From positions 1 to 60,559 of the forward strand of contig NZ_JAATVU010000035.1 of NCBI RefSeq assembly GCF_013184745.1: a stretch of DNA of 60,559 nucleotides, in the 5' to 3' direction. Each line of letters begins with the position of its first letter. Position 1 is the first letter of the stretch. Positions 32,567-41,147 of the stretch are shown here, piece after piece. Source of the DNA: Mangrovicoccus sp. HB161399 (GTDB lineage Bacteria; Pseudomonadota; Alphaproteobacteria; Rhodobacterales; Rhodobacteraceae). A model generated the notes under the pieces. That model was given only the letters and a program-made list of their open reading frames with translations. It was not told the origin of the DNA and searched no databases. The position numbers and the translations under genes are program-made.

Positions 32567-35500
32567 ATGAAAAGCTCAGGCTACGGCGCCACCCTTTCCA
32601 GCATCGCAGCCCGCGCGGCCTCCGCCATTGTCGCGCGCGGCAACATCCGGTCGGATGCGGCCCGCGCGATGTTGCTGCGCCGCCTCTCCGCCGCTCCCGG
32701 GCAGGACGACAGCCTGATCGCGCCGCCCGTCTACGAGGCAGCCCGCATTTGGCAAGCAGCCGAGCCAGACATGGCGCAGCTTTCCGGGGCACTGCTCCGG
32801 CCTGATCTCGTCAATGCGCTGGACGAAGCAGGCGCCGAGGCAATCCCGAAGGACCGCCACCCCTACTGGCACCAGCACGAGGCATGGAAATCCGCTGCCG
32901 CCCGGCGCAGCTACATGGTCACCAGCGGCACCGGTTCGGGCAAGACGGAATGCTTCATGGTCCCGATGCTGAACGATTTGCTGAACTGCGCCGAAACTGG
33001 TGCGCGGCACGGCGTGCGCGGGCTCATCCTCTATCCTCTGAACGCGCTGATCGACTCGCAGCGGGAGCGGCTCGGTGCCTGGATCGCCCCTTTCCACGGG
33101 CGGATTTCGTATGCGCTGTACAACGGCGACACTCCGGAGACGCGAAATCCGAACAAGCGTCCTGCTCCTTCTGAAATTGCCGATCGCAAGAGCTTGCGCA
33201 AGACACCCGCGAACCTGCTGGTGACCAACGTCACCATGCTGGAATACATGCTTACTCGGGCGCAGGACCGGGGCATCCTTGAACAATCGCAGGGCCAGCT
33301 GCGGTGGATCGTCCTCGACGAGGCGCACAGCTACGTCGGAGCCCAGGCCGCCGAAATGGCCCTGCTGCTGCGGCGTGTCCGGCAAGCTTTCGGCGTCAAG
33401 CCCGAGGACGTTCGGCTGGTCGCTACCTCCGCCACAATTGGCGAAGGTCCCGATACCACAAAAGCGTTGAAACGCTTCGTCGCAAGCCTCGGCGGCGTCG
33501 ATCCGGAACAGGTCGACATCATCATGGGGCGCGAAGAACCTCTTTCCCTTCCGACAACTATTGCTGACGGACCAATCGAGGCAATCGGCGACACGCCAGA
33601 GGCGCTCTGGTCGGCCCTTGCACCGCATCCCCGTGCGCAGAGGGCCCGCGCCATGCTGCGCGCGGGCGGCGCGCGCCTAGACCGCCTGGCGCAAGTTCTC
33701 GTGCCCGAGACATGCAGCGCTTCGGAAGCCGAAATCATTCTCGACGCAATGGCACAGGCTCAGCAGGCGCCAAACCTTCCACCCCTGTCGCCATGGCGGC
33801 TCAATGCTTTCGAGCGCTCGCAGGCCGGACTCTGGGCTTGCGTCGACCCAGCTTGCACACAGCGCGCGCCCGAGCTTTGCGCAGAGGGCAGCGACTGGCC
33901 CTATGGCCAGATCCACCTGTTCCAACGCGAACATTGCAGCTGCGGCGCCCCGGTGTTCGAGATCGGCTCCTGCTCCGATTGCGGTACGCCTTGGCTTCTG
34001 GCCCACGAGGAAATCGGCAAGCAGCGGATTTTGCGCCAGTCAGTCACGGACACCGAGGAGGACGATTTCCGTCTCGACGTTGAACCGGGCGAAGATGGCG
34101 AAGGTGCCGTGGTCGGTGAAGCCTGCCTTATCGGTCCCGCAGACGAGGCGCATCCGATGCATCAGTTGCGCCACACCGATGCAGTCGTACGGGATGTCGA
34201 GACCAGTGAGCCGGGGCACAGCACCATCCGCATTTGTTCGCACGAGGACAGGGGCTGCTGCTCGAATGCTCATCATGCCCGCAGCCGAGTTGCGGTGCAG
34301 CGGTTCGGCTCTCCTTTCTTACTGGGCAGTGCAATCCCACAACTTCTCGAGGCGATGCCGCGCCCCGAGGGCATCGACGGTCCCGCTCCGATGGGAGGAA
34401 GACGGCTTCTGTCCTTCACCGACAGCCGCCAGGGCACGGCTCGGTTTGCCGCAAAGCTACAGCAGGAGGCCGAGCGCGGCCTGACCCGTGCCGCCATCTG
34501 GCACGCGGTGCAGGGCAAAGCCGCGGGCGATCCAACCAAGGCCGCCGATCTGCGGTTGAAGATCGCCCAGCTTGAGGCCATCCCGGGAATGGAAAGCATC
34601 GTCGCCGAACAACGCGAGAAGCTCGCCGAAGCCGAAGGCGGCTTTGCTCCGATCCCCTGGAGCGAGATGCTCAACATCCTGGCAGATGTTCCCGACCTGC
34701 GCAGCTTCGGCGGGGAAGTTTGGCAGGGGCGGTCGGCCAGCCACCCGTTCGGCGGCCTGACGCTCGCGAAGGAGCCGGTCGAACTGGCAAAACTTCTCTT
34801 GCTGCGCGAGATCTTCCGTCGCCCGAAACTGCAGAATAACGTCGAGACGATGGGCTTCGCCCGCCTCTGCTGGCCGGAACTCGAACGTCAGATGTCCGAT
34901 GCAGATGTCCCCGCTCCGCTGCGTGAAGCTGGGCATGACGCCACGGTTTGGGTGGCGCTGGGACAGGCAGCAATTGATTTGGCCTTCCGAAACCGGCTCG
35001 CTGTCCAGATGGAGCGCAATCCTGTCGATCTCGCGCACTGGATCTCGCCACGCCAAGCTGTAACACAGGTTGTCGAGCCTGGTCTTGAATTCGATAACGG
35101 CAGTACGAAACGGACATCGCATAGATGGTGGACGGCGACTTCCAAAGCCGGACTTGTTCAGATCATCTATCGACTTATCGGCGGCAGCATTGAATCTTCC
35201 ATTGATCGGGATCGCAGCCAATCCGTGCTGGACGCACTCTGGACAGCGCTTGTCCGTTCGAAGGTGTTGACTCGCGCCGACCCCGCCTGCTGGCAGCTCG
35301 ACTTCACGCGTTCCGCACTGATCGGAATGGAACACGCCTGGCAATGCCCCGTGACCGGCAAGATTCTGCCCTACTCCGTTGCAGGAACAACTCTGAACGA
35401 GCCGTCGGTCGACAAGGCCATGGCCAAGATAGCGCTGCCGCGCCTCCCTATCGCCAGTCCCGCCGGTCTGACTGAGACCGAAAGGTTGGAGGTCGAAAAC

Positions 35501-38500
35501 TGGCTTGCCAATGACGAGACCGTCGCCACCCTGCGCAACAAGGGCCTCTGGACCGACCTGCAAGACCGCGCTGCCGCCTTCGCGCCCTTCCTGCGCGCGC
35601 AGGAGCATTCGGCGCAGATTGATCGCGCAAGCCTCAAGGACTACGAGGAAGCCTTCCGAAAGGGCAGGATCAACATCCTCAACTGCTCGACCACCATGGA
35701 AATGGGCGTCGACATTCCCAACGTCGGCACTGTGGTGAACACCAACGTTCCGCCTGCTCCGTCGAACTATCGCCAGCGCATCGGCCGGGCTGGACGGCGC
35801 GGCGAGCCATGGGCCATGTCTTTCACCTTCTGCAAGGACAAGCCGCTCGACTGGCAGGTATTCCGCAATCCCGAGACATTGCTGCGTGCCGAGATCCCCG
35901 CTCCAGCGGTACGGCTCGACAGCCCGGTGATGACATCACGCCACGTCAATGCTCTGCTGCTCGGCATGTTCCTGCGCCGGGAAGGCGGGTTGAGCATCCA
36001 GACCGCCATAGGCTCTTTCTTCGGTGCGCAAAATTTTCGGCTCGATGACGATCTTCCGCAGACCTGGGTGGAAGGCGCAATGGCCGACCAGTTCCTGTCC
36101 GAGCTCGATAGCGGCTGGGCACGGGAACCGCAGATCGCCGAGGCCATCGCGCTGCTGGTGCGTGGCACCGCGCTGGAGGGCAAGACCAGCCTGCCCGCAG
36201 CCACTGCGACTGCCTTCGCCGATCTCGCGAAGCGCTGGCGCCTGGAATACGAACGGCTCGTGGATGGCTGGCGCGCGGCGTCGCCACGCAGTCCGGAAAA
36301 GGCGTTCTATGCCAACCGCGCAAAACGGATGCGCAGAGAGTTCCTGATGACGGAACTGGCCCGGCGCGGCTTCACCCCCGCCTATGGCTTCCCGGTCGAT
36401 GTGGTCACTTTCGACCATATCGGTGGCGACGGCGGCAAGGGCCCCTCGCGACAGCTCGACATCGCGATACGCGACTACGCCCCGGGCTCGGAAATCGTCA
36501 TCGACGGGCTAGTGCATCGCTCCGACGGCATCCTGCCGGCGTGGAGCAATACCGCTGATGCCGACAGCCTCGACGACCTGCGCAGCCACTGGCGCTGCAA
36601 GACCTGCGCAGCCTTCGGGTTGTCTCGTGAAAACGTGCATGTCTGCCCGCAATGTGGCGATCCCGCAATCAACGGCGAGCTGCTGCGCCCCTCCGGGTTT
36701 CTTGGGCGCCGCAAGCCTCATGCGGGCTACGAGCAGGTGAGCTTCGTCGCGCCGGACCGGCCGCGCGTGTCGAGCGGCGACACGCCCTGGCTCAGCCTTG
36801 CCGACCCTTCTGTCGGTCGGCTTCGGGCATCGCGGCAAGGACATGTCCTGTTCACTGCCCCGGGCCAGCATGGCCACGGCTACGCCATCTGTCTCGCCTG
36901 CGGGCAGGCCGAGCCAGAGACTGGCTCGGCGCAGGACACGCCTCTGTCGCGCAGCATGGCGACGCACTGGCCGTTGCAACCGATCCGCAACAACCCGCGC
37001 CATGACGGCAAATGTCCGGGCGGCGACGAAAGCTCTCGCAAGATACGCCGCAACGTGGTGCTCGGAAACGAGATCACCACAGATGTCTTCGAATGGCAGT
37101 TACGAGATCTCGGCAGCGCCGCCTCGGACCGCTCGCGCGCCATGGCCATAGCAGCTGCACTGCGCGAAGCGCTGGCAAAGTCGCTGGGGATCGAAGCCGA
37201 GGACATGGGCATCGCCTCCGCGCCGAGCCTACTCGAGGACGGCAATCGCGCGATGTCAGTGTTTCTCTTCGACAGGGCCTCCGGCGGTGCGGGCTTTGCG
37301 CCGCTGGCTCAGGATTCGCTGCCAGACATCGTCGACAGAGCCAGCCGCATCCTCGATTGCCCGGCGCATTGCGCCTCAGGTTGCCCCGAGTGCATCCTGC
37401 GCGGCGACCTCCAGTACGACATGGCGCTGATGGACCGCCCCGGCGCCCTTGAAACATTGAACGGCATCCGCGATCGGCTGAAGCTACCCGCTGCGCTCAA
37501 GCTTTTCGGCGAATCTACCCGGGCGCTGCCACAAGCTTTGCCGGACTGGCTCGCACCGCGAATGCGCAGTGGCCACGTAAGCGAGCTTGCTCTCTTCATG
37601 CATGGTGAACCCTCGACGTGGGATTTGCGAGACCTAGCCGCACGGCTCCCTCGCCGGGACGAGGCAAGAGTGGCGCAGATCGTGCTCCAGCACGATGTCT
37701 TCATGCGGCTGGAGATGCCAGAGAAGGTTGACCTGGTGCGCTTCCTTGCCGAATGCGGCGCAAGACTGCACGGTCTGAAGACCTTGCCCAAGCAAGGCAA
37801 AAATCCGGTCCTGTGTCAGTTCCTCTATGAAGGACAGCCACAGGCAGTCGCCGCCCAAGCCGAGGCAAGCGCGGTGCCCGATGGCGGATGGGGGCAACCG
37901 GAGGAGGGGCCGATGCTTCTCGGCACCCGCGAGCCGGAAGATCTTGGGCAACGGTTGTCGGCGGAGAAGCTGGTCCAGTTTAACGAGGGAAATTCCATCC
38001 ACCGCGATGCAGGAACCCAATTCGACCGCAGCGTGGGACATTTCGGACATGCGTTCTGGAAGTTGATCCGCGAGATGCGCCCGCAGCTCGCCCGCGATAT
38101 TCCTCTGGCTGCGGTTACCTACTCTGACCGCTACTTGCGCGCGCCGCTGCCCCTGCGGCTGCTATTCGAGGTGCTGCGTACCATGCCAGATCGGAAGGAA
38201 GGAACTGTGATCACCGTGAACACCGCGGAACAGGACAGGGACAATCGCTTTCTGAGCCGCACCATTGAGGACAACTGGACCGAGGATCGCGTGCGTCTTC
38301 AGACCATGAGGGCGCTCCTGCACGGCGCAGACGTGCGCATCCTGCCCAGGAAACTCTGTCCGCACCCACGCAGTTTCGAGCTGATTTGGCAGGACGGACG
38401 AAGCGCACGCATCCATCTAGACCAAGGCCTCGGAAGCTGGACTGTCCCGAACCGCATGGCACCGCGCTTTGACGTAGAAGACGATCCCCTTAGGCAAGCA

Positions 38501-38581
38501 GCCACGCTGGCGAAGATGTCCTTCGAGGTACGCAACCGCCAGCAAGGTGGCGTCGAAACACCAATCTGGGTGTCATGGTGA
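32567..38581 (+). CDS. druE: Druantia helicase DruE (SF2 helicase with DUF1998)
   Basis: A 2004-residue protein. SF2 motifs: SGTGSGKTE near residue 120, LYPLNAL near 155, VLDEAHSY near 250, VATSATIG near 285, CSTTMEMGVDIPNVG near 1043 and RIGRAGRRGEP near 1071. Cysteine clusters likely to bind zinc lie near 425-475, 1343-1365 (CKTC, CPQCG) and in the DUF1998 region near 1597-1612 (CPAHCASGCPEC). The size and DUF1998 architecture are those of DruE. It is the presumed motor of the Druantia defence complex. I use the ATG at 32567; a GTG at 32558 overlaps the druH stop. All motifs look intact. Confidence 0.88.
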   Translation: MKSSGYGATLSSIAARAASAIVARGNIRSDAARAMLLRRLSAAPGQDDSLIAPPVYEAARIWQAAEPDMAQLSGALLRPDLVNALDEAGAEAIPKDRHPYWHQHEAWKSAAARRSYMVTSGTGSGKTECFMVPMLNDLLNCAETGARHGVRGLILYPLNALIDSQRERLGAWIAPFHGRISYALYNGDTPETRNPNKRPAPSEIADRKSLRKTPANLLVTNVTMLEYMLTRAQDRGILEQSQGQLRWIVLDEAHSYVGAQAAEMALLLRRVRQAFGVKPEDVRLVATSATIGEGPDTTKALKRFVASLGGVDPEQVDIIMGREEPLSLPTTIADGPIEAIGDTPEALWSALAPHPRAQRARAMLRAGGARLDRLAQVLVPETCSASEAEIILDAMAQAQQAPNLPPLSPWRLNAFERSQAGLWACVDPACTQRAPELCAEGSDWPYGQIHLFQREHCSCGAPVFEIGSCSDCGTPWLLAHEEIGKQRILRQSVTDTEEDDFRLDVEPGEDGEGAVVGEACLIGPADEAHPMHQLRHTDAVVRDVETSEPGHSTIRICSHEDRGCCSNAHHARSRVAVQRFGSPFLLGSAIPQLLEAMPRPEGIDGPAPMGGRRLLSFTDSRQGTARFAAKLQQEAERGLTRAAIWHAVQGKAAGDPTKAADLRLKIAQLEAIPGMESIVAEQREKLAEAEGGFAPIPWSEMLNILADVPDLRSFGGEVWQGRSASHPFGGLTLAKEPVELAKLLLLREIFRRPKLQNNVETMGFARLCWPELERQMSDADVPAPLREAGHDATVWVALGQAAIDLAFRNRLAVQMERNPVDLAHWISPRQAVTQVVEPGLEFDNGSTKRTSHRWWTATSKAGLVQIIYRLIGGSIESSIDRDRSQSVLDALWTALVRSKVLTRADPACWQLDFTRSALIGMEHAWQCPVTGKILPYSVAGTTLNEPSVDKAMAKIALPRLPIASPAGLTETERLEVENWLANDETVATLRNKGLWTDLQDRAAAFAPFLRAQEHSAQIDRASLKDYEEAFRKGRINILNCSTTMEMGVDIPNVGTVVNTNVPPAPSNYRQRIGRAGRRGEPWAMSFTFCKDKPLDWQVFRNPETLLRAEIPAPAVRLDSPVMTSRHVNALLLGMFLRREGGLSIQTAIGSFFGAQNFRLDDDLPQTWVEGAMADQFLSELDSGWAREPQIAEAIALLVRGTALEGKTSLPAATATAFADLAKRWRLEYERLVDGWRAASPRSPEKAFYANRAKRMRREFLMTELARRGFTPAYGFPVDVVTFDHIGGDGGKGPSRQLDIAIRDYAPGSEIVIDGLVHRSDGILPAWSNTADADSLDDLRSHWRCKTCAAFGLSRENVHVCPQCGDPAINGELLRPSGFLGRRKPHAGYEQVSFVAPDRPRVSSGDTPWLSLADPSVGRLRASRQGHVLFTAPGQHGHGYAICLACGQAEPETGSAQDTPLSRSMATHWPLQPIRNNPRHDGKCPGGDESSRKIRRNVVLGNEITTDVFEWQLRDLGSAASDRSRAMAIAAALREALAKSLGIEAEDMGIASAPSLLEDGNRAMSVFLFDRASGGAGFAPLAQDSLPDIVDRASRILDCPAHCASGCPECILRGDLQYDMALMDRPGALETLNGIRDRLKLPAALKLFGESTRALPQALPDWLAPRMRSGHVSELALFMHGEPSTWDLRDLAARLPRRDEARVAQIVLQHDVFMRLEMPEKVDLVRFLAECGARLHGLKTLPKQGKNPVLCQFLYEGQPQAVAAQAEASAVPDGGWGQPEEGPMLLGTREPEDLGQRLSAEKLVQFNEGNSIHRDAGTQFDRSVGHFGHAFWKLIREMRPQLARDIPLAAVTYSDRYLRAPLPLRLLFEVLRTMPDRKEGTVITVNTAEQDRDNRFLSRTIEDNWTEDRVRLQTMRALLHGADVRILPRKLCPHPRSFELIWQDGRSARIHLDQGLGSWTVPNRMAPRFDVEDDPLRQAATLAKMSFEVRNRQQGGVETPIWVSW

Positions 38582-38585
38582 AATT

Positions 38586-38614
38586 GCAGGCCGCGCGAAG
38601 CTGGCGCGGCCTGC
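38586..38614 (+). terminator. Hairpin terminator after druE
   Basis: GCAGGCCGCGC (38586-38596) and GCGCGGCCTGC (38604-38614) form a perfect 11-bp stem with a 7-base loop, starting 4 bp after the druE stop. No U-run follows, so termination may be weak or Rho-assisted. It marks the end of the long operon and faces a convergent gene. Confidence 0.7.
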
Positions 38615-38777
38615 TCCACCAATGCGTAGAATTAATGGCATTGATGGCAGAACAAACGTTCTGCCAGTTTAGACTTTTAAAACTGGCGATACCGCCGCCC
38701 CTTTCCGCCCCTTATATGTCCGGTAAGGTTGCATTATCGGGCGTTATGGTGCTCTATCAGTACTGAACGAAACTGGC

Positions 38778-39743
38778 TCAAACCAGGGAGGTTGCGGACG
38801 GTTCCAAGAGCCGGAGAATTGATGCATAGTCCGCCCGGGAATTGATCGGCACCAATGTCGGTCCCTTGGCGCTCTTCACCTGCGCAAATTTCTGCAGCCC
38901 GTCTGGTCCTGTTGCCAGCAGTGCATTCGCGCCGAACACCGGATCGGACGCCTCTGCCGTTGGCGGAACGAGGTAGGCGATCACCCTTGGCTGATCGCAT
39001 GCCTCGGCAACCGTGAAGCGCGAGCCGCCATCAACCGGGCTCTGGACTAGCAGCAGGGCATGAGAGAGACCAGCCTGGAGGCCGCAGGAGGCAATGACCG
39101 CATACTGATCCTCGCGAGCGCCGGGGGCAGCATCCGTAACTAGCAGGCCTCCGGCCTCCAGCACGCGCGTCGCCCGCGTGACAATCCGCTCCGGTGCAAG
39201 CTTCTCCTCGATCAGATCGAGACCCGCCGCCATCACAGCCACCGCCCCAGGAACAATCTCTCCTTCTGGCTTCATGCTGCAGATATCGATGCCGTCCGCG
39301 AGCCCATTGCAGATGGAAACGCCATGAGACGAGAAATGTGCTCCGATCCGGGCAGCCGCGACCTCGCCGATCCGCGTAGGCTTGCGGGTACCGATGACCC
39401 CGAGGGTCGGTCGCTCGAGCAGCTCCGCCCGGCCCCGGCAATACAGCACGGCCGGAGGCTTGCGCATTTCCAGCAACCGAGCAGGATAGGCTGGATCAAG
39501 CATCGACAGCGCCACGATGCCGACCTCTTCGCATCGTGCCATGACACGGTCAGCCTCACCCAGCCCAGCTACCCACTCTGCCTCACCTGCCTTCTTGCCG
39601 ATGACGGGAGCCAGCGCCTGGAAGATGTCCGGCTCTGACATGGCCGCGCGGATCTTTCCCAGGCTCTTCTTCATGGTCGCCGGACCAATGCCCCGCAAAC
39701 TGCTCAAAGCCAGCACAATGCGGAGGGTGTCGTCTTTGCTCAT
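38778..39743 (-). CDS. DprA/Smf-like Rossmann-fold protein (SLOG superfamily)
   Basis: A 321-residue protein. Residues about 1-80 form a helix-hairpin-helix N-terminus (LRGIGPATMKKSLG), followed by the PPAVLYCRG and GVIGTRKPTRIGEVAAARIG strands and the CNGLADGID nucleotide-binding loop seen in DprA. Later segments (VAVMAAGLDLI, SHALLLVQSPVDGGSRFT) fit the DprA Rossmann core but deviate from the RecA-loading family. Classical DprA protects incoming ssDNA; SLOG relatives in defence islands sense or process nucleotides. Its ATG overlaps the stop of the upstream HAD-ComF gene (ATGA), so the two proteins are coupled. Confidence 0.82.
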   Translation of the reverse strand: MSKDDTLRIVLALSSLRGIGPATMKKSLGKIRAAMSEPDIFQALAPVIGKKAGEAEWVAGLGEADRVMARCEEVGIVALSMLDPAYPARLLEMRKPPAVLYCRGRAELLERPTLGVIGTRKPTRIGEVAAARIGAHFSSHGVSICNGLADGIDICSMKPEGEIVPGAVAVMAAGLDLIEEKLAPERIVTRATRVLEAGGLLVTDAAPGAREDQYAVIASCGLQAGLSHALLLVQSPVDGGSRFTVAEACDQPRVIAYLVPPTAEASDPVFGANALLATGPDGLQKFAQVKSAKGPTLVPINSRADYASILRLLEPSATSLV

Positions 39744-41017
39744 CCGATGTTTCCCACCCAGCCGCATCCCTTGCCTCTATATTCAGGAGGTACACAACTG
39801 TAGAAGGCACCGCCATCCTTCTTGCGGTACCTGATCCGGACTGTCCCGGCCTTGCCGCATCTCGGACAGGAGCGTTCGATCGGAACGTCGTTCACAAGAA
39901 AAAATAGGGCCACGAACAACACGTTGCGCGCACCAGCTTCCAGAAGCATGTCGGCGTGTGCCACGGCCGTCGCTCCGGTCGTGTATTGGTCGTCGAAGAC
40001 AATCACGCTCTTGCCATGCAAGTTAGCCGCCGGATCCAGACGGACGAACTGTCGAACGAACTTGGTTCGGTCGTCCCTTTTGGGCTGGTGACGTATGCTC
40101 CCCTGCACATCAGGGAGCCATGAGAACAGTTCGGCCTTGGGCACGTCGACATCGAGAGCCTGGAGGAAATTTGCCATCTTCCGCGGCGGCTTGGTCGTAG
40201 TCTTGTCCGCAACGCAAGTCGCGAGATCCCAGGAAAACTTGCCTTCGGTCAGGACCTCCTCCCGCAGGTAAAGGCTGACATCCCGCGAGATCCGGCGAAG
40301 AAAATCATCCGTCCGATCCTCGCTCTGGAACTGGCGGGACCTCATGCGCGCGCCGTAGGCATCACAGGGCCCCTGTTGCTCGCGAGCCAGCGCTCGGATC
40401 ACCGTGACGCCATCGCGCCAGTTTTCGTCTGTGCGCAGCCGAGCCGATGACCGGCCTTTCGGGTCCTCGAGGACGTATCTTTTCTCCGCAGGGTTATCAA
40501 GGATGCCCAAGACCTCGTCGAAGGAGCGGCAGTAATAGGTAGCCCCCTCCTGAATTCGTTTTGCGCGGTCACTGGAAGGATCTGGCTGATCCCGGTTGGG
40601 CGCTCCATAATGCCACAGGTCGAGCATAACCGACGGTATCCAGAGCCCGCGCGCCAGCTGCACATCCAGTTTTGTATCACCGACGAACAGGAACTCTTCC
40701 GGCACATGCTGTAGCGGAAAGCCCATGCGCTCGGCGAGAAAGCTGCGTAGATTCGCGATGTTCGGCTTATCCGCCAAAGCAAGCCAGGGCAGGCCGAAAC
40801 GCTCCTCGGCAACGCGGCCGACATAGGCACCATGTGAATCCGAGACGATCAGGATGCTGTCGCAGCGCTCGCGAAGCGTCTCCACGAACTCTTCGGCGCC
40901 CGGGATGGACGGGATGTCGGCCAAGGAAAACTGACGATCCCGACCGTGCTTGATGTCGTGGAATTTGCAGGAGTTCGTGTCGACAAGCGTACCGTCGAGA
41001 TCCAATAGCAGATGCAA
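39740..41017 (-). CDS. HAD phosphatase fused to ComF-like phosphoribosyltransferase and zinc ribbon
   Basis: A 425-residue multidomain protein. Residues 1-150 are a HAD hydrolase (DLDGTLVDT near residue 6, IVSDSHG near 56, GDTKLDVQLA near 112). Residues about 240-380 resemble a type I PRTase of the ComF kind, with the PRPP loop VIVFDDQYTTGATA near 337. The C-terminus is a zinc ribbon (CPRCGK, then YSC and GCGW). The only start that keeps the HAD motif is a TTG at 41017, with AGGG upstream. It is first in a two-gene unit with the DprA-like gene. Likely chemistry: nucleotide or phosphoribosyl metabolism; the substrate is unknown. Confidence 0.82.
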   Translation of the reverse strand: MHLLLDLDGTLVDTNSCKFHDIKHGRDRQFSLADIPSIPGAEEFVETLRERCDSILIVSDSHGAYVGRVAEERFGLPWLALADKPNIANLRSFLAERMGFPLQHVPEEFLFVGDTKLDVQLARGLWIPSVMLDLWHYGAPNRDQPDPSSDRAKRIQEGATYYCRSFDEVLGILDNPAEKRYVLEDPKGRSSARLRTDENWRDGVTVIRALAREQQGPCDAYGARMRSRQFQSEDRTDDFLRRISRDVSLYLREEVLTEGKFSWDLATCVADKTTTKPPRKMANFLQALDVDVPKAELFSWLPDVQGSIRHQPKRDDRTKFVRQFVRLDPAANLHGKSVIVFDDQYTTGATAVAHADMLLEAGARNVLFVALFFLVNDVPIERSCPRCGKAGTVRIRYRKKDGGAFYSCVPPEYRGKGCGWVGNIG

Positions 41018-41147
41018 AGAAGACCCTGGAACAATTGAAACCAGACCGAACCCTCAGGGTTCGGGAAGTCGGCCGGGCGCGTGACGCGTGCCGGCACATT
41101 CTGTCCGCGGCGCGGCTGCAGAGAGCCGCCGCCTAAGTCAATGCAGA

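Noticed and set aside
29244-38581. DISARM (drmA/drmB) instead of Druantia
   Set aside because: Helicase and DUF1998 are in one chain of 2004 residues next to a DruH-sized partner, and there are no DrmC phospholipase-type or DISARM methylase genes.
38778-41017. A natural-transformation locus because of ComF- and DprA-like genes
   Set aside because: No other competence genes are present, the ComF part is fused to a HAD domain, and the DprA-like protein deviates from the canonical motif set.
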